A DNA stretch of 64,000 nt from NCBI RefSeq assembly GCF_030384665.1, contig NC_083679.1, positions 372,001 to 436,000 of the forward strand, given 5' to 3'. Positions 10,572 to 21,273 of this stretch are shown in pieces. The DNA is from Lodderomyces elongisporus. Lineage: Eukaryota; Ascomycota; Pichiomycetes; Serinales; Debaryomycetaceae. The notes under the pieces are model-generated. The model was not told where the DNA came from. It made no database searches and saw nothing but the letters and a program-made list of their open reading frames with translations. Positions within the stretch are counted from its first letter, which is position 1, and every line of letters begins with the position of its first letter. Both the position numbers and the translations under genes were made by a program.

Positions 10572-13225
10572 ACTTTGTATTCGATAATAAAGAGAAAATC
10601 CGAATAAAGTAGGTGATTCCAAATAAAAGTTGAATTACCAGTACGAAGCTTCCGTTTTTGTTTTTATTTTTGTTTTTGTTTTTGTTGTTTCTTCTTTTCC
10701 TTCTTTTGTTGTTCTTTTTATAATTTCTTTCTCTTCTTTTTATTCTTCTTCTTCCTCTTCTTCTATCTCCTTTAATCAGATGATACTTATAGTCTCCTCT
10801 CTCTTTTTTATAAACTCCCAAGGATCCGAAAACAGGAACCTAACCACGCTTATAAAGTTGCTATATTCTGGCTTATGTAAGCACAGAACAGTACAAAGAA
10901 AAATTAGTTCTAGTTTTTAGAACCGGGGGGAGACTCTTTTCATGCAATAGAACCAGCCGACAAGCCACCGCCCATCTGAAAATGTTCTAAAATTTAAACC
11001 CCGTGGGTTATTCTCTGAGAGAAGTTTTGTTCTGCTTTTTTTTTTTTTGAACAGCCCAACTCAGCATCGAGTCTGCTATTTATGCGATTGGCTTCAGTTG
11101 AGTAACTTGTCACCATCACATGTCAAAGAGTTGGGCACACTTCATCGCGGCGGTGTTATTTGCGATTATATCCGAGAATAGTGAGAGAGAGAGGGAGAGA
11201 GAGGAAGAGAGGGAAAAAAAAAAGATGGAAGCACAGGAATCCCATATTATTTCACTCCTTTACTTTTTATTTTTGTCTTTGTTTGTTTTCTCGTAGTTGT
11301 GTGTATGTGGGTGGGTTGTGAAAAATATTTACAGGGCAACGGTTGTGTACGATGGTGTTGATGATGTTCTTTCCTATCACTATACCCGCCCATATCCGTG
11401 CCGTTAAACCTAATTATAACACATACTCTAACCACACAGTGCTTGTCTGTTCTAGACTTTTATGTCGACTAATTTGTTCGTGACCACGGTTACTGAAGGG
11501 ACTAAGGGGTGACCTTTGGTTTTCTTTACATGTTTTTTTTTTTTTTTTTTGGATTTAGACCGCTCGGTACTTTGTTGTTGTAGATTCTTTTTTTTACGAG
11601 ATGAACAACGACTTTGTAGTATACAAAAGTTGTAAGTAGCTTGCACGGTAGTTAACTATGCGAAAAACATTGCATTTATTTTAATTCATTCTTTTCTTCA
11701 AATAAAAGGGTGCTGTTTACAACGTTCAAGATACACAGAACACCTATTTATGTTTTCAAGCAAATTGTGTAGCTCTTTTTTTTTGGCTTTTTGGGATATC
11801 ACAGTACATACATGTCTTGGCTGGCTCTATTCTTGGACCTTAGACCAGCCAATAGTACTCTCTACAATTGATAATTTTAGTTTTGTAGATTTGTTTGCGG
11901 ATTTGTTAGCAGATGAACCATACTTTCAAACCAGATATAAACATAAACATAAACATAAACATAACCACTGATGATCAATTTCATTAGTACAACTCAATAT
12001 TGCTTTTGTTCCATACCTTAAAAATATTTGTATTAAACTCTTTTGTAAAAAAAAAAACAAGTCACATAAATTAAGAAAAGTGTGTTGACTAGAACTGAAA
12101 TTAGAAATTAAAATTAAAATCAAACATGATTCCATAACAATTGGTCATCAATCCGGTTTTTTAACCATACCTTCCAATGTGAAAGACCAAACACCAAAAA
12201 CCAAAAACCAAAGACCAAAGACCAAAGACCAAAGACCAAAAACTAGAATCTCACAAAGAAAAGTGTTTATTGAACATTCTGCAATACATTTAAATGCGTT
12301 CAGAATCAAAAAAGCAAGTACGTACCTGGACTCAAAAATCTTGTTAACAAAACATTTGTTACATCATGTCACCCAAAATTAAGAGAGAAAAGTAATGGAA
12401 CCTACAAGGAACCAAAGTGTCCTGTCGAGATGGTAATTTCCCTTTTTCTGTTTTCTTTTCCTTTTAGTATAGTTGTTAAACAACTCTTTTTGCAATAAAT
12501 GGCACAGCGCAGGAACACTTTACGGAATCTTACTCTTAGACTTGCTGGCTACAATTCTGAAGGGAAGGAAGGGGAAAGAAAGGAAAGCGGAGGAAAATAG
12601 TTAGTCTTTTAAAACTAAAAGATACAAAAATTATTTGACACAATTATCCGCAACCCATTTTAAGGAAAAAATGTACTATCGGCATTTTAACACAATCTCC
12701 TAGCGGAGTTATAGATTCATGAGCGGAGTTGTATTGCATCGTTTTTAACGGCTTTAATTTTGCAGGCTACTATTGCACGCCTCCTCCCAATCCAAATTTC
12801 CCTCCACTCCTTCTCTAGATAACAACAATTCCTCTTTTGACACTACCGTTTATTCGAACAACAAGAAAGAATAAATAAGTCGAAAGTGAGGGAAGGTTAG
12901 TAATACAGATATTTTGCAAGGGTCTCTTTAAGTCTGGAAAGGTTGCTTTTTTATTGTCCTTTTCTTAACAACTTTGAAACCTGAGTATCTGTTTTTTAGC
13001 ACCAGAATGGTATAGTAACAGGAAGATTTTTTTTTTAAAAGAAAAAGAAAAGAAAAAGAAAAGAAAAACAAAAATAATGCAGTTGAAAGAAGAAGAATTG
13101 AAAGCAAAAATGGTGTTGGCATTAAGTAAATCAATAGGTAAACAAATGAATAATTAATTATAAAAGATCCTACCACTCTCAAGTGCTTGCTGCTAGTTCA
13201 ACTCAGTCTTGCTAGAAATCCGCAC
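10572..13225. other. Intergenic 2.65 kb: promoter of MFS copy 2, 3' side of MFS copy 3
   Basis: No credible gene. Notable sequence: T-rich tracts near 10660-10760, an AACCCCGTGGGTT near-palindrome around 10996, GA runs near 11185-11215, a 7-bp AAAGACC-type minisatellite at 12191-12245, and a 20-bp spaced direct repeat AGCGGAGTT at 12702-12710 and 12722-12730. The remainder is A/T homopolymer-rich. Confidence 0.5.
12191..12245. repeat. 7-bp minisatellite (AAAGACC/AAAAACC)
   Basis: Tandem AAAAACC and AAAGACC units, about seven in a row, in the spacer between MFS copies 2 and 3. Likely slippage-generated; no function is evident. Confidence 0.8.
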
Positions 13226-15007
13226 TCAGTGCAAAGCATATTTAGACCGTCTTCTGATTGCAGCTCCATATTTGTAAAACAAAAACGGCATTGGGATCAT
13301 CAAGGCACCCAAGCATCCTACCAAAGTAGATGCCCATTTGATCGTTAAATTGACAAACATTTGTCGTGCAAATAAGGGGAATGCCGCAGCGAATGCCGAT
13401 CTAATAAATGTATTTGCAGCCAATGCGGATGCGGCGATAAACAAGTAACAATCAATAATGTAGTTCATCGTTGGTAGGAAAATCGAAATTAACCCGTGGC
13501 CGACAAAAAAAGCAGCAATGGTTGGAACTATCCAGTGCACGTGCTCTGCATAATCTCCTGTCCAGCCAAGCCAGAAAATGCCAATAACAAATGTAAATCC
13601 TCCAATCATGATGGGTGGGAGTCGGTCTTCAGGCACAGGTTTGCGTCCAAATTTTTCCTGCTTCTTTTGCACATGTTGCTCAAACCACACTATAGTTCCA
13701 CCGCCAGCAAAGACACCCAACAACATGGATATGTATGGCAATTCTCCAACACCTTGACTCCAGCCATACCTTCCGATAAAGATCAAGGGAATGGCTGTAA
13801 GAAAAGTATACAACATTGCATAGATGAAGGCATTGTAGATACTGACTAGGGAAATGATTGGTTCCGTTGCAATTAACTTCAAGGGTCTACCGATATTGTT
13901 CACCACAAGCTCCTTCAAATCTAAAGAATGTTCCTCGTGTGGCGCAAATATACCCCAGTTACCAGTCTTTCTTCTCAATAATTCTGCCTTCCTCACGAGT
14001 AGCAAAGGATGGTGAGTCTCTCCAAGTATAAAAATATTGCAAAACAAGGCAAAAGAGCCCACGATACCTGAAAAGTATGAGCACCATCTCCACCCCAAGG
14101 AGCTATTCTTTTCTGTGAACCCACCCAAGATTGGCGCGAGCATTGGTCCACCAAAGATACAACATGCAAAAATGGCAATGGCCACTCCTCTCCATTTTGC
14201 AGCAAACATATCCACCATCACTGCTGGAGCAACAACAAATGAAGCACTACCAGTGAATGCGGCAAAGAACCGACATAGCATTATAGTCTGCAAGTCTTTT
14301 GCTGTGGCCACACCAAACGAGAAGCAAACATAACCAAGAGACGAGATTACCAAGATTATTTTTCTTCCAAATAGCTCCGATAATGGACCGTGGATAACGG
14401 GCCCAGCAGCAAAGCCAAACACGTACAAGGATGTACCCAATGCCGCTACAGAGTATCCCACATGGTAGATCTCCATCACATCCTCGTTGCCTTCGGCAAA
14501 CATTGCCGATCCAAGCGAAAGAGAGAATGCCGAGACCCCGACGCAAAATGTGTACATGATTTTTTTGTACATTGGGTAGTTATGGGGGTGGTATGGGTCG
14601 TTAATACCGTTGAAAGAAACAACGTATGGAGTTCGATCAGGTAAATCGGGCGGCAACTCTCTGCCCTCGCCAATGATATATAATGTGCCATCTAGGTCTT
14701 CTTTATCGGCAAACTTCAATGCGTCTGCATTAGTGATCCTCCTCGAGAGTTCTCGGGAGAGCGTGGCGTGCGATTCCATGCTAACCAAATCAGGGTAATA
14801 CGTTTGAAGTGGGTTGTCGATAGCATCTTGCGGTCTATAGTCATTGACGCCATTTTCCAAATCATGATTAGAGCTGTCGCTGTGTCCTCTTTCTGACTCT
14901 CCTGAATGCTTTTCTTTTTTGGACCCTTGTCCCAAATGGGTATCTGAGGAGTTTGATGACTCGTCTACTTCGTTGAGTCTTAAAGGCTGTTGCGAATGAT
15001 CAGACAT
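13226..15007 (-). CDS. MFS drug:H+ antiporter, DHA1 family (Tpo/Flu1-like), copy 3
   Basis: Third tandem paralogue, 593 residues from ATG 15007-15005 (MSDHSQQPLRLNEV). An in-frame ATG lies 55 codons further upstream, but that segment (TYKYIYIYS and following) is AT-repeat translation unlike the paralogues, so I treat it as 5' UTR. The protein has the Ser/Asp/Glu-rich cytosolic tail, LSRELSRRITNADAL, DPYHPHNY before TM1, motif A GPLSELFGRK, and GGPMLAPILGGF in TM5. It differs from copies 1 and 2 after TM5 (TEKNSSLG instead of TVKNSALG), which suggests an older split. Predicted proton-coupled export of polyamines or drugs at the plasma membrane. It is divergent from the F-box pair across 6.3 kb. 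Confidence 0.94.
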   Translation of the reverse strand: MSDHSQQPLRLNEVDESSNSSDTHLGQGSKKEKHSGESERGHSDSSNHDLENGVNDYRPQDAIDNPLQTYYPDLVSMESHATLSRELSRRITNADALKFADKEDLDGTLYIIGEGRELPPDLPDRTPYVVSFNGINDPYHPHNYPMYKKIMYTFCVGVSAFSLSLGSAMFAEGNEDVMEIYHVGYSVAALGTSLYVFGFAAGPVIHGPLSELFGRKIILVISSLGYVCFSFGVATAKDLQTIMLCRFFAAFTGSASFVVAPAVMVDMFAAKWRGVAIAIFACCIFGGPMLAPILGGFTEKNSSLGWRWCSYFSGIVGSFALFCNIFILGETHHPLLLVRKAELLRRKTGNWGIFAPHEEHSLDLKELVVNNIGRPLKLIATEPIISLVSIYNAFIYAMLYTFLTAIPLIFIGRYGWSQGVGELPYISMLLGVFAGGGTIVWFEQHVQKKQEKFGRKPVPEDRLPPIMIGGFTFVIGIFWLGWTGDYAEHVHWIVPTIAAFFVGHGLISIFLPTMNYIIDCYLFIAASALAANTFIRSAFAAAFPLFARQMFVNLTIKWASTLVGCLGALMIPMPFLFYKYGAAIRRRSKYALH

Positions 15008-16372
15008 TCTGTCGTAGTGCTTGGTATACTCGATGGGGTGTTTTATCTTTCCTCTTTTTGAAAAACAGTTAAGAAAACAAGAGTAGAAAAGGTTTTTGAG
15101 TTTATAAAGGTCTTCACCAAGACTATATATATATATATACTTATATGTAATCAGTCTTTTATGTGTATTCACAGATTATTAAACAGGATCCTACACCCGG
15201 CATTCTTGAGCATGATTTACTTGCTTTTTTCATTACAAATTGCAAAAATAAAAAAAATAAAAAATTATATGAATAACATGAATAATATGAATAATATAGA
15301 TAATGTGTTGGACATACACATATTAATTTGAAGGAAAGATGGTGTATGAAAAACTGATTGACAGTAAAGCCACATTTCTTATTGTTCCTTGAACACTTTG
15401 TTGCATCGACTGCTTTGCTTATGAAACTCGCTGAGCTCATCGGAAACGCATGTGTTGAACAGTTTCTCGGGTATAAGCTTATTTCCGGCCTTACGTCCGT
15501 CGAATTGTTTTTATTTTCATATACAATATGTTGAGCTGTCGCCGGTGCGTTCACTAAGGATGATGAAACGGTTTCTGAACATAAACCAAAAAAAAAAAAA
15601 AAAAAATAAAGAAAGAACCAAAAAAAAATTACAGAGTTTTACTAAACAAAATTAAAATGCGCACATAAAGTAGGGGTCGGAGATATCCAAGTGCGTAAAT
15701 CCGACTTTCAAATGATAGTGTGAAAAAGTGAGCACGAATATGGTGTAGCACGTCAAGTCCAAATAAAAAGTGGCGGTTATGTTCACATTTTATTAAAGGA
15801 AATATCTCCCGTGAGGAAAAATAAAAAAAAACAAACCTGTGAGCAATATTTAGAACAACTTTAGTGCCAGCAATAGAGAAGTTTGAGAAGAAAAAGGAGA
15901 AATAAGACGACGGTTGAAAGAACCTAATTCTTTAAAAAACAGAGTCAAAATTAATGAGAAAGCCGCACCCGCAGTTTTCTTCTTCTTGCCCTTGCTCCAT
16001 CTTTGTCATCTGAAAAATAGAGAAAAAAAAGAATTACCCGAAATTGTAGAAAATATCAGACTAAGACAAAGAGAAGAAGAAAATAAAGAGCTAAACCAAG
16101 TAAGAACGGAGGGGGAGGGGAAGGAAGGGGAAAAGGAAAGATAAACTTTAACTGTATCATTACAAACACGGAATGCACGGCACGAGAAGCAATTGCAAAC
16201 TCCGTCCCGCAGTATACCCCTTTAAATTGCATTGAAAAAAACGAAGCTCTTTTTATAACATTTAAGGAAAAATGAGGGAATAATTTGACGTTTAAGCCTA
16301 TGATTACTAATGACACCTGTCAATGAAGATTCACCTTCAGTAAGAGCGAACACTATGTTGAATTAAAAAGAA

Positions 16373-16445
16373 ATAAAGTAAGGTAAAGTAAAGTAAAGTA
16401 AAGTAAAGTAAAGTAAAGTAAAATAAAATAAAATAAAATAAAGAA
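16373..16445. repeat. Pentanucleotide microsatellite (AAAGT then AAAAT)
   Basis: About nine AAAGT units followed by five AAAAT units. The reverse-complement type (TTTAC repeats) recurs at 31838-31860. Confidence 0.85.
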
Positions 16446-17697
16446 CAAGTGAAAGAGAGAGTGTGTGTGTGTGTAAATCCCTTAGCTCCATCAAAGTGTC
16501 AAACCTCAACGGAGATTAGAGAAGTAGTAAGAAGAAGGGAAGAAGGACCCTTACTTCGGAGGTAAAGAATATTCATCAATATATCAGTGTATACCAATGT
16601 ACTAAAATTCCTTAAGCTATGTTGTTGCTAGTGCAAAAAATAACAGAAAATGACAGAAAATGACAGTAAATGACAGAATTTGACAAAACATCAAATAAAA
16701 TAAAATTTACAGAGAGGAATGTGGTTTAAACTACTTTATGTTTCTTGTTTAAATAATTATTCAATCATTTGCACCACAGTTTGTAGGTCTTGAAGTTCAT
16801 TTGGTAGCTCTAATACTACTGTTTTTTTCTTCACATGTAATTTAAGGTCACCTGCCATTTCTACTCATGTAATCATTTACACAGTAATACAGTATCACCA
16901 GTACACTTGTAGACATAGTTAACTTTCTTTTGTTTTTCATTGGTAGTGGTATGCAAAATTAAATAGTGATTAATCAATTAAAGATTCTTTTTTGAAAGTA
17001 TGTAGAAGCTGATGTTTTTTCTGCCTTATTACACTATTTTTATTTTATGAGTTTAATATTTTTTCGAGAAAAAATTTTGTAACAAGATAGCACCAAATTA
17101 AAGAAATACTTCATTTTTCTTTAAGCAAAGGGCATTTCCTTAAATTTCGATCCAGGGTACGAAAAAATTGAACAATACGCTACCAACATCGCTATATGCA
17201 CCAGTCAAGTTTGGATATGAGAGGTTTTCCTTTAACCTTCCACCTTTCACCTTTCGCCAATTCTATTTTCTCATTTTCTCCTTTTCTTTGTATTTTTCTT
17301 TTTTCTTTTTTTTGACGGTTCTGAATCTGAACATTTATGTGGAATGGAGGGGGGGGGGGGGGGAGGAAAGACCGGTTTTGACTGAATCAAAGTATATTCT
17401 TTACCTAACAGTAGCCCTAGATGCTTTAGAAATAGCTTATACATTAACCCCGATATTGTGATCCCAGCTCTTCTTGCACCCCTCTATTATCTTTGGGAAG
17501 AACTTGAAGAAAAAAAATAAAAAATTTAAAAAATACAAAAGCGTTAGCTGTTTGTTTAAGACATTTCATTGCCAATCATTTTCGGGCAGTGCATCATAGG
17601 GCGTGGGCGTGGGTGTAGCAGATAAGTGTCAAATGTACTAAAAAGTACAATACACGAGACCCTTCCCTTGAGCACAAAAGTGGTTATTGTTATTTTT

Positions 17698-17813
17698 TGA
17701 TTTGTTGATTTGTTGATTTTCGTTTTTCTTTTCGTTTTTCTTTTCGTTTTTCTTTTTGGTTTTGGTTTTGGTTTTTCTTTTTGGTTTTGGTTTTGGTTTT
17801 GGTTTTGGTTTTT
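17698..17813. repeat. T-rich compound repeat (TTTTCGTTTTTC / TTTTGG)
   Basis: Alternating TTTTCGTTTTTC and TTTTGG units over about 115 bp, asymmetric in strand composition (T/G on the plus strand). Confidence 0.75.
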
Positions 17814-18807
17814 TTGATTTAATTTAATTTTATAATGTTTACTTTACGCTTAGTTTGTAAGATTTGCAATGCATGCAGGGAGGTTTAGTGTAAGGGGGAA
17901 AAAAAGGAGCTGCCCTGGGAATGAAAATTAGGCGAAAAGCTGTCGGGATGTACCTTTTGTTTGCATTTATAAAATTTATTGTCTCCTCCAACACCTCTTT
18001 CCTCTTCTTCTTCTTCTTCTTTAATCGTTTCGTTGTTATGTTGTTTCTTATTTTGCCTTTTGTTTATGTGAAGAATTTGTGACATTAAGAATTCGTGCTG
18101 GATGCGTTGCAAAGAAATAATAATAAAATAATTAAAAAAAAAGAATAAAAAAATAAACGAAGAACAGAAAGAAGAAAAGTTTGAACAATTTGTCGTTAAC
18201 TGCGTCAAAATATGATTGATTTTGAAATGATACTCCTCTATTTTAGCGGTTTCTATTGAAAAAATCATTTGGTTGGTTGAGGAAAAACGAAAAGCCGTTG
18301 CTATTTCTAGTAATACGTTATGGCATCACATATTAAGTAATTCTCTCTCGCTATTGGAGAAATCGTTTTATTAGTATTTGGCTAGTATCTTAATGGTATC
18401 ATTCTCAACGTATATTATTCTAGAAAGTGGTTAACAAACATTGCAAAAGAGAAATATATACTAGTCATAATTCCGATTTTGCGATGACCAATTCCCAAAA
18501 AAAAAGAAACATAAAATAAAAAGTTTGATTTGAAACAAAACTTGAAAGAAACTTGATTTAAAACTTGACGACGCTGCGAGTGCAACAATTTTTATTTCTT
18601 GAACTAAACTTTCACCATTCAAAGTTTGGTGGTGGGGGTGGATGGGGGCAAGGCAAGTCAAGTAAGCTACAAGTCTAAAGTTGACGAAAAGATTATAACC
18701 AAAAAAATTACAAAAAAAAAATAAAAAATAATAAGGTTTAGTTCCTGCTTTCTCGTCTGGCACAACCACCGTTGGGTGTAAATAGAACGAGAGGGAGACG
18801 GAGACGA

Positions 18808-18838
18808 GGGAGGGACGGGGGGGAGGGAGGGGGAGGGG
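18808..18838 (+). other. Canonical G-quadruplex motif
   Basis: Six G runs of 3-7 bases with loops of 1-2 nt in 31 bp, preceded by further GGGAGACGGAGACG. Very short loops predict a highly stable quadruplex on the plus strand. It sits mid-way in the divergent spacer, 2.4 kb from the F-box start and 3.8 kb from the transporter start. Confidence 0.75.
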
Positions 18839-20944
18839 ATAGACAAAGGGAAGGGCAAAAAGCACCTGTTTAGTCGCTTATTCGTAGCTTACAATAACCG
18901 CTTTTTTCTCTGTTTCCAAAAAAATGACTCAAGTAGACGATGGCAAAAAAAAAGATGTGTTTGTTCCTTTTTCATTTACTTATTTACTCATTACTTTTGT
19001 TTAATTATCACATGCTTACAAAACTTGATAGCATATAGGTTTTGCCTGTCTGCATCAATATATGCTCAAAAGTAATAGAGGGTGGCATCCTAATTATAAT
19101 CATGGCGGTGCATTTTAGAATCAAGCATGTACAGGTTGGTATTTTCAAATGAACATCTTTAACCGACCATGCGAAGGTTGGTTAGTCACATTCTGAGGCA
19201 CAAATGATGCATTTTCTTCTTTGTCATTATTTTTATTATTATTATTATTATCAAAGCGGATGTGACAGTGGCCGATCAAAGTTGCTAGACAAAAAAAGAA
19301 AAATAAAAAATGTACAGTTTTTCCAATGGCAAACGACAAAGTCAAACAGGGCAAAAAAAAAGAATAGGAAAGAATGGCAATTCAGGGTTTACCTTTGTTA
19401 ATCTTCTGTCTTTGTTTTCTTTTATTTTTTATTATTTTTAAATTTTCAACATGCAGAGGATCAACTGGAGAAAGAAAAGACGAGGAACGTAGTGGTGGCG
19501 AAAAAAATAGCAAAAATTTTTGAATGTTTCAGGTTTGGTTATATAGTATCGCCAGGGCAACTAGAATTGATCCCTTTTGAACACAAGAGAATTAGAATCC
19601 GGATTTAATGCAAGACAGAGCCAACGCCTTCTTTTCTGCTGTATTTGACCATCAGCATAGCCACCACCACCACCACCAATACCACTGCTATCACTATCTT
19701 AAACAACTCCTTCTCCTTCGTCCTCCTCCCTCTCTTCCACCTTTAAGTTAATGCACCTTTGTTAATAAACTGTCATAAAATAGATTACTCAAACACAACT
19801 CGTAACAACACTTGGGGCACACTCTTGCATCGTTTACGGGACCCTAAGGTGATTCACAAGCGATACAAAACAGGGTTGTATGCACAATCCTGATAAGACG
19901 AAAAGAAAAAGAAAGAAAGAAAAAGAAAGAATGAAAGAAAGAAAAAGAAAGAAAGAAAGAAAGAAAGAAAAAGAACAAAAAGAATGTTACAGAGGTACCG
20001 TTAATCGATATTGTTTGTATGCTTTAGTTCATAACATTTAATAACTCGGCAGCAGTATAATACAGTTGATTGTACAAAAAGTAAAAATATAGAATAAAAT
20101 ACTTTGTCAATGCATGCAATGCTAATGAGAAATAAAGACAAAGTTATTCTTCTTTTTTTTTATTCAGTTTTGATTTATATTGAAAAAAAAAAGAACAACA
20201 ACAACAACAACAAAAAGAACTGCAAAACCTCAAAGTGCCAATCGTAGGTTTGTATTGTGAATACTTCAAGCAAGTTTACATGTCATCTCAAAACTCCTCT
20301 CTTGAACCCTCCTACGCTATACCATACTGTTTTTTGTGCATTTGTATTGTGGCGAATGCGTCGAGCTGCGTTTCCTCGCCATCTCCCATACATATTCTTT
20401 TCCAAGTCTTTATTAACAACAGTTTTAGAAAGTGATATAATATAATAAAATATGGTATGATATGATATAATATTATGCAGAAAAGAAAAGAGCAGGGTTT
20501 GCTAGCCCTGCCTTAGCGTACATAATAAAAAAAAAAACTCATATACAATAGCCAGTAGCTAATAGTAAGTTATAGTCATGCTTGCTCCTGCTTTATAGCA
20601 CAATTGTCTACACTACAAACCCCTTTTCTACCATATAAGTGACAATTTTTGATAAACACAGATGTAGCTTACACAAATTTAGAAGGTTCCATTTTGTTTC
20701 TGGTTTCTGGTTCATGAATCCTGATTCCAAAGGGGCTTTTCTAAATGTTGAATGAACCCTGTGCACTGGATTTAGCAAAGTATGTGTTGGTGCTACCAGG
20801 TGCATTTATCTGAATTTGCAACTATTCAACGATATTCAATTTTACTTCATATTTTTTTTCTTATTTATTTATGATGACTTTCTTTCATCTTGTTTCCTTT
20901 GGTAGTGAAATGTCGTTGTTTGTTCTCTCAGTTTAAAAAAACAG

Positions 20945-20955
20945 TCACGTGACTA
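20945..20955. promoter_or_regulatory. Cbf1-type E-box TCACGTGACTA upstream of first F-box gene
   Basis: TCACGTGACTA, containing the palindrome GTCACGTGAC, ends 319 bp before the ATG. The same 11 bases occur upstream of the second F-box gene. RTCACGTG is the Cbf1 recognition core in yeasts. Confidence 0.55.
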
Positions 20956-21273
20956 ACTCAATATGTTAAAAATAAATGCTTTCTACTTAGTTTCCTCAGT
21001 TAATTATTTTAGATTATTATTCTTTTTTTTTTCTTTTCTCTCTCTCTCTATTTCTTTCCATTTTTTGTTGGGGTAAGCCGCACACCCCATAAGGAAAAGT
21101 GGGACCAACCTTTTCAAGACCATACGAGGAATTGCAATGCGTAAATTATATAGTGTTGGATCACAACCACCATTCTCCTCTTCACCAATAACAAAACAAC
21201 CACCACAACCACCACAACCATTTTTGTCCCAATTATCCAAAAACTAAGCAGTACCTAACGAACCAACTGCAAC

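Larger units (their letters stand above)
15008..21273. other. Divergent intergenic 6.3 kb between MFS copy 3 and first F-box gene
   Basis: No credible gene. Holds an AT microsatellite near 15126, a (AAAGT)n/(AAAAT)n array at 16373-16445, a 15-G run (17349-17363), a TTTTGG/TTTTCG repeat block at 17698-17813, a strong G-quadruplex motif at 18808-18838, a GAAA array near 19905-19975, and a Cbf1-like box at 20945-20955 belonging to the F-box promoter. Open frames up to 134 codons are homopolymer translations or begin at non-ATG codons. Confidence 0.5.

Noticed and set aside
10572..10622. Upstream in-frame ATG of MFS copy 2 (17 extra residues)
   Set aside because: No counterpart in the paralogues; the inner ATG gives the same 593-residue length as copy 3.
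15008..15172. Upstream in-frame ATG of MFS copy 3 (55 extra residues)
   Set aside because: The segment is translated from AT repeats and T tracts and has no counterpart in the paralogues.
15159..15554. 131-codon open frame, minus strand, just upstream of the third transporter
   Set aside because: Begins at GTG, lies in the promoter of the transporter, and shows no domain or conserved look.
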